Assembly (NCBI GenBank): GCA_033064195.1
Contig: JARBJD010000491.1
Coordinates: 1 to 41,401 of the forward strand
Direction: 5' to 3'
Length of the DNA stretch: 41,401 nt
From: Blattamonas nauphoetae
Lineage: Eukaryota; Preaxostyla; Oxymonadida
In this document: piece by piece, positions 27,953-37,234 of the stretch
Numbering within the stretch: position 1 is the first letter of the stretch
Layout: every line of letters starts with the position of its first letter
The notes under the pieces: generated by a model
What the model was told of the DNA's origin: nothing
What the model saw: only the letters and a program-made list of their open reading frames with translations
The model's database searches: none
Position numbers and translations under genes: made by a program

Positions 27953-28582
27953 TTAGCGTGGAATTGCTTTCGTCAGAGAAATGCCATAATTGAGAATAGT
28001 GTTGTATGCTTCATTGTAGGCAATGCTCATGTCTTTTCCTCCAACATGGATCTTGAAAATGGTTCTAAACACTGGGAGTTTATTCAGACATAGGCACTTA
28101 TCAGACAGGTCATCCAATTCGATCACCACATCGTTGATTCCAGTGAGTGTCGCAATCAGAGCACATAAATCACTTTGGTTTGTGATCAGTTTCTTTGATG
28201 GTTCAATGAGATTATTCAGTAGTTTCTTTTCACACGCGAATGCATTCTTATAAACTAGCAATAGTTGATCTTTGAATGCCGTGATATTTGATGTATATTC
28301 TCTTAGTGGTATAGAACGACTCTGAATGGGGGCTGATGGATATGTCTCCAGTGGTGGATCATAAGCACCTCGTTCATTGGATACCACAGGTTCAGAGCAC
28401 ACTCTTTCTCTCCCCAAAGGAGGGTTCGAAGCCTCTAGCGAGACCATCTCCATCTTCGATCCTCTATTATCTACACCAGCTTTGCTCCTATCCTCGATGA
28501 TGACATTGTTGGTGATTGATGTTGGTACTGAAGAAGAACTTGTGTGTTTTGTAAATTGACAACTTAGAATTGGTTGCATCAC
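27953..28582 (-). CDS. Unknown Polinton protein 2 (MMQPILS), copy C
   Basis: A 209-aa open frame. Order: Ser/Thr-rich N-terminus, a 12-residue segment (VSLEASNPPLGR) absent from copy B, a Pro-rich part (DPPLETYPSAPIQ), then a helical half (LREYTSNITAFKDQLLLVYK, LIEPSKKLITNQSDLCALIA). The extra segment is encoded by the 36-bp TTCGAA unit at 28,408-28,443, inserted in frame. The family is not recognised; the position between the unknown protein 1 and MAPG genes suggests a particle role. The start is preceded by TTTTTATTTTTATAGAAAGTG on the minus strand. Confidence 0.75.
   Translation of the reverse strand: MMQPILSCQFTKHTSSSSVPTSITNNVIIEDRSKAGVDNRGSKMEMVSLEASNPPLGRERVCSEPVVSNERGAYDPPLETYPSAPIQSRSIPLREYTSNITAFKDQLLLVYKNAFACEKKLLNNLIEPSKKLITNQSDLCALIATLTGINDVVIELDDLSDKCLCLNKLPVFRTIFKIHVGGKDMSIAYNEAYNTILNYGISLTKAIPR
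28408..28443 (+). repeat. 36-bp TTCGAA micro-insertion in unknown protein 2, copy C
   Basis: CTCTCC..GGAGGGTTCGAAGCCTCTAG..GAGA. It is exactly 36 bases, absent from copy B at the same place, and keeps the reading frame (12 residues). It is an imperfect inverted repeat centred on TTCGAA. No clear target duplication is seen here. Confidence 0.8.
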
Positions 28583-28625
28583 TTTCTATAAAAATAAAAA
28601 ATATATACTAATGTTTTTAAATTCA

Positions 28626-29586
28626 CTTTTCTGCTCGATCTATAGCTCCCATTCCAGAACTGTCCAACTGAGCAAATCGTTAATATCCAGGCATCTCAGT
28701 TTGGTACTGATCGAGATCATCATCTGTTCTTGTTGCATAGGCTTTGGCTTTCAGCTTATTGCAAAGTGTCGATATGTCATCTGAATAGTGATTGAAGTAT
28801 TCCGATAAGAAATTTGTATCTTGAGTGATCATTTGGAGAAAAACTGGATAAATCTGATCTTTGAAAGGCTTTCTTTTGTTTCATACTGGGATTGTAGTCC
28901 TGTACATGATCATGAAGCCATTTGTCCCACATTTGTGATGCTACTTTCGATTGAATTGAATTGAACACCATATTGTCTAATACATGTTTCTCAAGATTTG
29001 CGGGGTTTCCTTGACTTGCACGAGTTATTCCCAATACACTTGTCATGAAGTCGCCAACAACTTTCTTCATTATTGCATATGGTTGTTGAGATCGTTTAGT
29101 CTTCATCTCTTCATAGCTGATGTCTCGATAATTCGTTGGCAAATCGTATGTTCCATTCTTGAGGAAATTCCGATGTACAGCTTTGATTCTCCTTCCATTC
29201 TCTTGATTGAATGATGTGTATGGTTTCAGTCTTCGCATATCTGGAGTTGGATTCATGGCGTAGTATGTCTCTTTGACTGGTCTACTGTTGTATGGAGATA
29301 GCATGGCACCATTGACTGCAATCAGATCTCCAGTATCATTATCGTAGACCATCACATCAGGAACTTGTCCATATTGTTCTATTTTCGCAGTCCAATTTCG
29401 TCCAGTTCTCTTAATGTATTCTAACGCTGATGGAAGACTGCACAGAGCATCATTGCGTCTGGTTTGAATATCATCGTCGGCATAGATTCGTTTCAATGCT
29501 GCTTGAGTCTCTGCTGCATATCTCATTCTTGGTTTCTTCGCTTGTGCTTTTCTTTGTGGTTGAACGTACACTATCTTTTGTGACAT
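28626..29586 (-). pseudogene. Unknown Polinton protein 1 (SQKIVYV), copy C (a few breaks)
   Basis: The minus-strand counterpart of 22,447-23,404, open for most of its length from ATG 29,586 (MSQKIVYVQPQ) and broken towards its C-terminal end. The longer open part shows HVLDNMVFNSIQSKVASQMW and WLHDHVQDYNPSMKQKKAF. The basic N-terminus is conserved. The role is unknown. Confidence 0.7.
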
Positions 29587-29647
29587 TGTTTGTTTTCATA
29601 CAAAATAAAAAAACCAAAAGTATATTTTAATTAGAGTTAAATCACAA
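29587..29647. promoter_or_regulatory. Bidirectional start region, copy C
   Basis: 61 bases between divergent genes. Leftward (minus strand): TTTTTTTATTTTGTATG before the unknown protein 1. Rightward: TATATTTTAATTAGAG then TTAAATCACAAATG before the ATPase. Confidence 0.55.
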
Positions 29648-30493
29648 ATGAAGAAATCATCGATGTCTCTAACAGCATATGTGAATGCAAAATTGAGTGA
29701 AGCATCTAGTAGGAATGTTTCTCATGAAGTGCAATCACAGATTCATCCAGACTTGAATTTCAATCGCAACAGTGTCAATGTCCTTGTTGGAAATAGAGGA
29801 AGTGGGAAAACATTCAATGCTCTTCGGGAAGTTGCCAAGTTACAGAATGTTCAGGTTAGGAATGAACTATTCCATTTGTTTGTCTTCGTCACTGATAAGA
29901 ACATAGATCCGACTTTCGATAAATTCAAACCAATTCTGAACGTTCCATATGTGAAAGTCAAATACGATGATGCACTTCCATTTCTGTTGGAACTCTCTGA
30001 ATCAAAAGCTGCTTTTGAAGAGATTGTTGACAATCAGTGGCAAGACAGAATTACTGATGAATGCAGAGAGAATCTCTTTGATGCTCTATCCATTGATGAC
30101 TTCACAGTGAAGAATCTCCAAACGATTATACTTCTTGATGACTGTCGCAGAATTCTTGGGGAACGAAGAGCATCCAAAAATAGAATGACAATGATGGACT
30201 TATTATTGGAGAATCGACAACCAAAATTCACATTCTTTCTGACGATGCATGAGCTCTTCAGTTTGTCAGCAGATATGAAGTCAAACATCGATTCAATGTG
30301 GATCTTTGGAGGATTCAACAAAGAACGAATCAGTCGAGTCTATCCTCAGTTGAACTCACCAATAGATATTCGACAATTCTGGAATGTCTATCAACGAAAA
30401 CAGAAATGTGAAGCAATCATTCTTCGATACAATACTGATGGAGTAGCACTGAATGAGATCAACAAAGAAGGTTTAAACCGAACTGTCCGATAA
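29648..30493 (+). CDS. DNA-packaging ATPase (FtsK/HerA type), copy C
   Basis: 281-aa open frame with Walker A GNRGSGKT and Walker B TIILLDDCRRIL, closely matching copy B's ATPase. The frame used here starts at 29,648 (MKKSSMSLTAYV); the internal Met at residue 6 corresponds to copy B's annotated start. Its 3' end overlaps the coiled-coil gene on the other strand by 21 bases. It would drive DNA packaging into the particle. Confidence 0.92.
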   Translation: MKKSSMSLTAYVNAKLSEASSRNVSHEVQSQIHPDLNFNRNSVNVLVGNRGSGKTFNALREVAKLQNVQVRNELFHLFVFVTDKNIDPTFDKFKPILNVPYVKVKYDDALPFLLELSESKAAFEEIVDNQWQDRITDECRENLFDALSIDDFTVKNLQTIILLDDCRRILGERRASKNRMTMMDLLLENRQPKFTFFLTMHELFSLSADMKSNIDSMWIFGGFNKERISRVYPQLNSPIDIRQFWNVYQRKQKCEAIILRYNTDGVALNEINKEGLNRTVR

Positions 30494-30822
30494 TTCTTGA
30501 ATAAGGGTGCCAATAGTCTCGTCAAGACTTCGAAGCCTCATGCTGAGAGTATCTGTTAGCGTTCGAATTGATTCTTCAATGTCTGAAAGTCTTTGATCAA
30601 TCGAGGATTCGGTGGAAGCATCAACATATCGTTTCCTCAGAGCTATCTCACCTCTTATTTTTGTGATTCTGTATCCATCAATTCTGATCAACCTGTTCAG
30701 TTTCAGTGTTGTGTACTTATTCAGTTCTTCTCTGTTCTTTCCAAGTATCTCTGAAAGTCATAGATGTTTTCGTGAACTCTTCTGTTCAGGATCAAACGGT
30801 TCTAAAATTTTAGTGATGACAT
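30473..30822 (-). pseudogene. Coiled-coil protein, copy C (about one break)
   Basis: The counterpart of 21,202-21,561, with the same coiled-coil stretch (IDQRLSDIEESIRTLTDTLS) and MRLRSLDETIG. The TTCGAA-unit-like motif is at 30,515-30,549. The tail-to-tail overlap with the ATPase is conserved. Confidence 0.72.
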
Positions 30823-30890
30823 TTCAATGGAATAAAAATATCTGAAACATTTTGAGATTAGATTAAATTGAAGCGAACGAAGTTCTGAGG
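30823..30890. other. Short spacer between coiled-coil gene and integrase, copy C
   Basis: Mirrors 21,133-21,201 in copy B. It contains GGAATAAAAATATCTGAAAC and GAGATTAGATTAAA, read as the start region of the coiled-coil gene. Confidence 0.45.
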
Positions 30891-32855
30891 TCAGAGAAGA
30901 CCGAACTCAGCAATGAATTCTGGAGTTGAGTCGTCAATTGAGTCTGCATGAAACTTTGTGTGTTGGATTGGAACGTAGACAACTTTTGACAGACATGTGA
31001 GTCCATTCAGTAGAGTAGCTACCACATTTCCGTGTTTGTATTCGATGAATTTCCCCACGAATTGAAACTGTCTTCGCTTCTTCTGAAACTTGGCAACAGT
31101 CTTGTCCAAATCAAGGTGGATCAACAGAATGTTTCCTGGTTTGTATTTCCATAGCATCTGAGTTGTCTGCTGTCTTTGGATGGCCTTCAATTGTTCTTCA
31201 CAACTGGAGATGTACAGTGCTTCGATTTCACGATTGTTTTGTGCTTGTTGTGGAGTGAATTTATTCCAGTACGCTCGATGAGGAGTCATGTTGTAGTATT
31301 CCACCATCTGATTCATCAATGAATGATTGGCCATCTGTGTTGCATTGTCTTGGAATCCATCTCTGATTGTTCTGATCACTCGATCGACAATTCTATTGTG
31401 ATTTGTGAATGGCGAACTTGTGAAATATGTGCTGACATTCAGATCCTTGAAAAACTCTGATGCTTCTCTACTTGTCCATGCTGCTTCACCATCTCCTCGA
31501 ATGTTGTTGACATGAACTCCACGATGATTTATCAGATCATTGATTGCAGTCTTGACTTTGCTCCATGATTTATCCAGAACAGGAATGACAACCAGGTATT
31601 TAGTGTTAATGTTGATTGCGAAGAGGTATATCTGAAGTACTGTTTTCGACGTTGGTGATTGGATAAAAACGAGATCAATTTCACAGGATCCAAACTTGGG
31701 AGAGAAGTAAGGTCGATCACAATTCTGTGGAACCTTTCTGTCTGAAGTCTTCTGTGGATCACCAGTAATTGCTTTGGACATGAACTGCATCTTTGATCGA
31801 AATGGATAGACAATTTTTTCCGTTGTTTTAGGAATCATTGGTGGATCAATTATCCTTTTGTCGCTTCCTTTTCCCCTCTGGATTTTCCTCGGATGTGCAG
31901 CACTCCATCTGTGATCAAATTCCTCATACCAATCCTGAAATGATCTTCCTCCAAATGGGATTTGTTTTGTGTGAGTCAGAATGAAGTTAAGATCATCGTT
32001 CGCAATAGTTCTGTTAATTGAGGCTCGAACAAATGTGTCTCTGTTCATTTTATTTGAATCCAGAATGTGTGAGGTAATAAAGTGTTCCATATGTTTTAGA
32101 TTATTCATTATTGAGTTCTCAGCTTTGATCTGTTCATCTTCTGAATCATTTCTCTGTTGATGATCAAACAATCCTTTCATATGTGCCAACTTATTGAGAA
32201 CTTGCTGTGTGGTTGGTTCATACTGTCTGATCTCCCTCACTGGGTGGTTGAACACGGTTGGTGTGAAGAAGGGATTTCTCTCAATTGGATCCAGCACCTG
32301 TGAAATTGGTATATTGTCATCATCATCATCATCATCATCATCCTCTTCGAACTTCCTCTCCTTCATTGGATATTCATATTCAAACCCCATTGATTTCAAG
32401 TTTCTCATCTGTCCAGGTATAATTGGAGATTCAGGTGATTCTAGAACTATTGGTCTCTGCACTGGTGTTGGGATTGGAATTGGTCTTGCCTCTGCAAGGC
32501 TTCGAACTCTTGGTGAGAGAGTCACTTCCTGATTGTACGTCCGATGATAAAATTGATATGCTTCGAATGCAAGTTTAGCAGTGCTATCCCGAATACGAAT
32601 TCCTAGGAAGTTGCTTACAAATTGTTGAACTACTCTTCTTCCATCAGGTAATGATAATTCAGGAGAGAAACCTCCATTGAACCAATCCTCGAAGTATGTT
32701 TCATCATTCCCAATGTATTCACCCCGTCTATCAGAGACATCATATACTGGTAATATGTTTGTTAAAGTCCATTTCTTTCCAACTATTTTGTTTTTAGAAT
32801 GCTGTGTACACCGAAGTAACCTATTCACTAAAGTATTGATCTGTCGAGTGTTCAT
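30891..32855 (-). CDS. Polinton integrase, copy C
   Basis: 654-aa open frame. The DDE-type core has EIDLVF (Asp at about 394), IRGDGEAAW (Asp at about 455) and IVDRVIRTIRDG (acidic residue at about 491). The C-terminus carries the YKPGNILLIHLDL segment and basic KKRRQF. The N-terminal ~110 residues are markedly different from A and B (VGKKWTLTNILPVYDVSDRR, FEAYQFYHRTYNQEV), although the rest is almost identical. Residues ~113-124 (LSPRVRSLAEAR) come from the 36-bp unit. Residues ~172-180 form an Asp run from a TCA/GAT microsatellite. The start has the TTTATTTTTGAATAAATG module. Confidence 0.94.
   Translation of the reverse strand: MNTRQINTLVNRLLRCTQHSKNKIVGKKWTLTNILPVYDVSDRRGEYIGNDETYFEDWFNGGFSPELSLPDGRRVVQQFVSNFLGIRIRDSTAKLAFEAYQFYHRTYNQEVTLSPRVRSLAEARPIPIPTPVQRPIVLESPESPIIPGQMRNLKSMGFEYEYPMKERKFEEDDDDDDDDDNIPISQVLDPIERNPFFTPTVFNHPVREIRQYEPTTQQVLNKLAHMKGLFDHQQRNDSEDEQIKAENSIMNNLKHMEHFITSHILDSNKMNRDTFVRASINRTIANDDLNFILTHTKQIPFGGRSFQDWYEEFDHRWSAAHPRKIQRGKGSDKRIIDPPMIPKTTEKIVYPFRSKMQFMSKAITGDPQKTSDRKVPQNCDRPYFSPKFGSCEIDLVFIQSPTSKTVLQIYLFAININTKYLVVIPVLDKSWSKVKTAINDLINHRGVHVNNIRGDGEAAWTSREASEFFKDLNVSTYFTSSPFTNHNRIVDRVIRTIRDGFQDNATQMANHSLMNQMVEYYNMTPHRAYWNKFTPQQAQNNREIEALYISSCEEQLKAIQRQQTTQMLWKYKPGNILLIHLDLDKTVAKFQKKRRQFQFVGKFIEYKHGNVVATLLNGLTCLSKVVYVPIQHTKFHADSIDDSTPEFIAEFGLL
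32317..32342. repeat. TCA/GAT trinucleotide microsatellite
   Basis: About nine tandem TCA units on the plus strand, encoding an Asp run in the integrase linker of copy C. Copies A and B have shorter Asp runs at this place, so the length is variable. Confidence 0.9.
32484..32520 (-). repeat. 36-bp TTCGAA micro-insertion in integrase, copy C
   Basis: Plus strand: CTGCAAGGCTTCGAACTCTT and GGTGAGAGA. Compared with copy B the gene is exactly 36 bases longer here, in frame. GAC (GACT on one side) borders the unit on the minus strand, as at 12,964. Confidence 0.8.
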
Positions 32856-32878
32856 TTATTCAAAAATAAAGTTTGTGT
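32856..32878 (-). promoter_or_regulatory. Minimal start module of integrase, copy C
   Basis: 23 bases between the PolB stop and the integrase ATG, holding CTTTATTTTTGAATAAATG on the minus strand, identical in layout to copy B. Confidence 0.55.
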
Positions 32879-35800
32879 TTATTCAATAATATAATCAGTT
32901 GCTTTCAGTCCATGAATGAATGGAGGACATGATTCATTTTCAAGTACGATTGCCTTCAGATGAATTCCACTGAGACTGAGTTTCTGTTGTTGTATTTTGG
33001 CTATCTCAAATCCATTGGGGTCCTCTTCGCTCACGATTCTTCTAGTTTGAAAGTTCAGTGTTGTCGTCACTGTTTTCTCTCCATTAAGACACTTCTTATA
33101 ATTGTCACTTGTGATAGTTGTTTTCTTTAGAGACACTCCTTTGATCTTGCATTTCTCATCGAGAGAGTAACACTTGGGTGCAAGACAGATCATCTGTTCA
33201 CCTTCATTCTCAATTGCTAATCCCAACAGCTTCTTCTCATCATCGACACCTTTTTCAGGATTGGGAAACCATTCATATTTGTGTGCATCATAGAATTCTT
33301 TGTCAGCAATCACGTGCTCAAATTGTTGATGAATTCCAGCGTCTGGATCTCCACTAATTGCCCAGTATGCAGAGTCAGTATCTCCCTCACAGAAGTGAAT
33401 CTTGTTCATGTCTAGACACTTGTACATGAAGTTGTAGATGAAATTCAGATACCAGAACTTGGCATTGTCGAGTGTGAATACTGCTTCTTGCAGACAAGTT
33501 TTACACGATGCTTTCTCTCTGTCTTCAATCACGATGTAGTTGTCCTCATTGATCTCTCTTGTCGCCACAAATCCTTTCATCATCTGTTTCAAGTATGTTC
33601 TCTTCTCATTGCAGATTGTGATTGAGTTGTACTTCTCAGTGTTCATTCCATCGTAGCCATAACTTCCATTCAAGTTGGTCTTACAGAATTGTTCCTTTCC
33701 TTTGTTCCCAACCTTCATTGCTTCTATTCGATCATTCATGAAAGAGGTCACAAATGGTTCGAATCCAGCATGTCTCGAGAATACCATCACACTCTTTACA
33801 TCATCAATTATGAAGTGGCAATAGTCGATGAGGAACCACAGATAGTATGTCGAAAAGAACATATACTGATCGTGTGTGCTCAAGAGTTGGGTCAGCTTCC
33901 GTTGTTTGTCATCAGTCTTCAATCCATGTTTCTTCATCAACGAATAGATCTTCTCTCCAATGTTTTCTTCTGTTGTATTGACCACAATGTTTCTGAAGAT
34001 TGGTGGGAAGTTAATGAAATCATTGATGTACTTTTCATCGATGTGTCCTTTCAATTCTGCAACGAACAATGTCTTCTGATTCTTGTTCTCGATGATCTCC
34101 CGACATTCTTGATCTCCTGTTGCTGTGTACAAGCATCTTCCTGGCATATACATTCTGTGTTTGGTGTATGGATTGTTCTTGTTCTTGATTGAGGAGAATG
34201 CACTTGGATAGAGGGAATTAAAGTCAACACCACAGACATGAGTCATGATGTGTTCAGTATCAGTTGATTTGACAACACCATCTTCATAAGTGAAGTGATT
34301 GATTGGAGTCACGTCTTTGATATTCTGTCGATGTTGAACATTCGATAGTCCACCAGTCACTGCGGCTCTCAGTTTGTGATATGTTTGCTCATGTGTCAGA
34401 GTCATTGGCAATGATTTCCATATGCAGTATTTCTTCAATTGAATTCTCAATCGTGTGAGATGCTCGTCTTTGTCTGACTTGTATGTGTTGCAGTAGTCAC
34501 AGCAGATCTTCACGTTCTCTTTTGAATGTCCTTTCGAATTGTCGATTCGATCCAATGTTGGTCGAACTGCTTGTGAGAAGTGACACTTGCAGATATAGCA
34601 CACTCTCTTGCACTGTTGAACGAACCACTCATAGTCTGCTTCAGTGACATTTTTATCAGTACTGCGATGAGCTTTCTGGTCTTGATAGATGTACGATGCA
34701 ACTTTGTACTTCCAGTATTGCTTGGTGATTTTTATTTCTCCAGATTGATCCACTCCATTGAAATCATCGTCGATATCAAAGTCCTTGTACGCACATGCAT
34801 ACTTGATTGCTGAAGCGTTTGCTGACAGTGAGAGATTGTGCAACATGTCCACTTTGTATTGGAAGTTCAGATCGATCAGATTATCCAATGGTGCAATCAT
34901 ACATTCGACGTCTCTTATGTTGTTGAATTTGAGGTATTCCCAACGGTTCTTGAATCCTTGCTTCTTCCAATCATCAAGGTACATTTGGTAATCACTGTCG
35001 GACATTTCACTGTTGTTCAGACTGGAATAGAATTCATATTTGGAGAATGGTTCTTGTTTGCTCAGCACTGCATCGTAGTCTGATGAATCAAATGATTCGT
35101 AAGCGAAGAATGATTTCTGAAGTGTTGTGTTTCCTCCAAAAGCCTTCACTGCATTATCCAAAGTCATTGGTCCTGTGTACGACATCATGTCAATGAAGCG
35201 AAGCACTTGCTGTGTCTTCTCATGTCTGATCAAAACTTGTTTGTACTTCGTTGTTGATCCCAGGAAACTCACCACTTTCCAATCCTTGTCAACGAGATCA
35301 CGCAAGATGAGATTGATGTCAAATCTGGAACTGTTGAATCCAATCACACTGACTTCATTCTGAGAGGGTATTTCTGGGTCATCATAGTAGTTGTCCTCTC
35401 GAACTGTCTCAGCATATTTGAAGAGTTCTCTTATCCATTGCTTCACAAAATCCTTTCCATCTCGAAGATCAAAGTAGATTGATTGAACACCTGTTTTTGT
35501 TTTGATTGCAGATGCAACTGAGAGAGGTTTCAAGTGTGAGATCAACTGTGTGTTGTCATCAGAGAAGAGATTGTCAAGAATGAGATCTTCCATTGTTTCA
35601 AAGTCATAAGTGATGTAGTATTGTGTTGGTTTGAATTCGTCTTGTCTTTTGTGTGCCATCAGAAATTCATTTGTTCTGTTGTTAAGAATATGTGGAACAT
35701 ACGGCCTTGGCGTTTTATCAAGTGAGATTTTCTTCACATGTTTTCCATCAAGTTCCTTACATTCGGCAAGATGCTTCTCGTAGTATCTCTTGAAGTTTGT

Positions 35801-37234
35801 ATCCTTCACTTGGAATCCTCTCGATTGACAGTATGGACAGAGTTTGTATCCAGTGATTTTCTCAGGATCCACAATGAACATCACATGGACGAGAGTTGCT
35901 GTCAGTGGAATCATCAGAATGGGGAGAACTCTTGCATCATCATTTTCGTTGACATACGATTGACTGAGGAAATACTTCTTCTTGTCTTCATCAAATTCAT
36001 AAATGTGAACTGTGATGTTGAATTGAATCATTGCTTTCTCAATATCACATGCAATATCAAATCCAGGATATTTTCGTAAATGTGGTGTCAATTGATGTGA
36101 TCTAAGATGTGTGAGATTCATCCATTTTGCGAACAGTTTGTATGCTTCAGTATTCCTCATTTTAATTGATGTCTTCTTCCCTTGAACCTCAGGAAGTGTG
36201 AGGAATGATAGAGCTTGAAAGAAGCAGATGTTGTACTCAGAATCAATGTACCGAACGTTTCTCGTTCTGATGTGTTCAGTAAGAATTGCATTCGCTTTTC
36301 CTGCAACTGGGAATCGATAGACTGCAACTAGAATGGAGTGGAATGCAATGTACATTGTCTTCGTATCCATCAATGTTCTCTCTTGTGATTCTTTGATCAG
36401 ATTGATAGCATATTTGGAATATTCATTGATGTCTCCTGCACTTCTGATCACCGTTGGGAAACTCTTCGATGTGTTCTCCAATTCTGGTCTGAAGTCTTTG
36501 TATGTTGTCTCATCTTTGTCTTTTCTCTCGATGATCTTTCCGAAGTCAATACTAATCTTGAATGGATGATCCTTCTCTTTTTCGAACACTGCTTTGATGA
36601 AGTTTGTGATTTCTTCAACATTCTTCAGATGATTGTGGAAGTACAACTGATATGGTTTTCCATTTTCTTCAACCTTCTCGACTTCATTCTTTTTGAACTT
36701 CCTTCGTGCATCCATGAGACAAGAATTGAAGGCTGCTTTGTCACGTGGTTCAGCAAGTAGTATACATTCTTCAAATCCATCGAATGTCTGCACTTCTCTT
36801 TTTTCCATTTGTTCATTTTTCTTTTGAATGATCAACAGATTCTTCATCCAATGATCCATTAACTTTTCTTCAATTGATTTCAGCTTCCATGTCATTCTGA
36901 ACACTTGCTTTTTCAGTTCATCTTTGTTCACTCTTGGATTTGCTTTCATGTTCTCAACAATCATTCGGTGAGCAAGTCGATCTTCTGACGCCATCTGTTG
37001 TCGAAGTTTAACTTGTTCAATAAAATCTGGAATGAGATTGAGATCGAGATTCTTTGTTGGATGTGGAAACTCGAGATCTGTGTGTTGAAGCATATTCAGA
37101 AGAAATGAACGATGATGTTGATAATTTTTGCTGTCTGGAATATACGTTCGACCATCACTAAATTGAAATTGTGCATTCGGAAAGAGATCTCGAATTTCTT
37201 GAATTCTTTCCTTGACTGGTTTTAGCAGTGCCAT
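32879..37234 (-). CDS. Protein-primed family B DNA polymerase, Polinton copy C
   Basis: 1,451-aa open frame. Approximate positions: helical N-terminus to 150; NICFFQALSFL at 335-345; zinc-finger-like CPYC..H..C at 466-492; exonuclease I DFETM at 544-548; exonuclease II FNSSRFDIN at 633-641; NIRDVECM at 772-779; HNH-like module CYIC..LDRIDN..GH..CCDYCN at 879-916; motif A DFNSLYPSA at 1003-1011; motif B KTNLNGSYGYDG at 1185-1196; motif C GDTDSAYW at 1284-1291. It has the size and order of Polinton PolBs. The stop codon overlaps AATAAA (32,878-32,883). The start module on the minus strand is TTTTTTAATTTGTAGTAAATG. Confidence 0.95.
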   Translation of the reverse strand: MALLKPVKERIQEIRDLFPNAQFQFSDGRTYIPDSKNYQHHRSFLLNMLQHTDLEFPHPTKNLDLNLIPDFIEQVKLRQQMASEDRLAHRMIVENMKANPRVNKDELKKQVFRMTWKLKSIEEKLMDHWMKNLLIIQKKNEQMEKREVQTFDGFEECILLAEPRDKAAFNSCLMDARRKFKKNEVEKVEENGKPYQLYFHNHLKNVEEITNFIKAVFEKEKDHPFKISIDFGKIIERKDKDETTYKDFRPELENTSKSFPTVIRSAGDINEYSKYAINLIKESQERTLMDTKTMYIAFHSILVAVYRFPVAGKANAILTEHIRTRNVRYIDSEYNICFFQALSFLTLPEVQGKKTSIKMRNTEAYKLFAKWMNLTHLRSHQLTPHLRKYPGFDIACDIEKAMIQFNITVHIYEFDEDKKKYFLSQSYVNENDDARVLPILMIPLTATLVHVMFIVDPEKITGYKLCPYCQSRGFQVKDTNFKRYYEKHLAECKELDGKHVKKISLDKTPRPYVPHILNNRTNEFLMAHKRQDEFKPTQYYITYDFETMEDLILDNLFSDDNTQLISHLKPLSVASAIKTKTGVQSIYFDLRDGKDFVKQWIRELFKYAETVREDNYYDDPEIPSQNEVSVIGFNSSRFDINLILRDLVDKDWKVVSFLGSTTKYKQVLIRHEKTQQVLRFIDMMSYTGPMTLDNAVKAFGGNTTLQKSFFAYESFDSSDYDAVLSKQEPFSKYEFYSSLNNSEMSDSDYQMYLDDWKKQGFKNRWEYLKFNNIRDVECMIAPLDNLIDLNFQYKVDMLHNLSLSANASAIKYACAYKDFDIDDDFNGVDQSGEIKITKQYWKYKVASYIYQDQKAHRSTDKNVTEADYEWFVQQCKRVCYICKCHFSQAVRPTLDRIDNSKGHSKENVKICCDYCNTYKSDKDEHLTRLRIQLKKYCIWKSLPMTLTHEQTYHKLRAAVTGGLSNVQHRQNIKDVTPINHFTYEDGVVKSTDTEHIMTHVCGVDFNSLYPSAFSSIKNKNNPYTKHRMYMPGRCLYTATGDQECREIIENKNQKTLFVAELKGHIDEKYINDFINFPPIFRNIVVNTTEENIGEKIYSLMKKHGLKTDDKQRKLTQLLSTHDQYMFFSTYYLWFLIDYCHFIIDDVKSVMVFSRHAGFEPFVTSFMNDRIEAMKVGNKGKEQFCKTNLNGSYGYDGMNTEKYNSITICNEKRTYLKQMMKGFVATREINEDNYIVIEDREKASCKTCLQEAVFTLDNAKFWYLNFIYNFMYKCLDMNKIHFCEGDTDSAYWAISGDPDAGIHQQFEHVIADKEFYDAHKYEWFPNPEKGVDDEKKLLGLAIENEGEQMICLAPKCYSLDEKCKIKGVSLKKTTITSDNYKKCLNGEKTVTTTLNFQTRRIVSEEDPNGFEIAKIQQQKLSLSGIHLKAIVLENESCPPFIHGLKATDYIIE

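Noticed and set aside
28408-28443. The 36-bp unit as a tRNA fragment, because it contains GGTTCGAAGCC
   Set aside because: The match is confined to the central 11 bases; no A box or stem of tRNA type surrounds it, and the imperfect hairpin symmetry is a better description.
33745-33760. A Pol III B box (GGTTCGAATCC) inside PolB of copy C
   Set aside because: It is ordinary coding sequence; copies A and B differ there by silent changes that spoil the match, and there is no A box.
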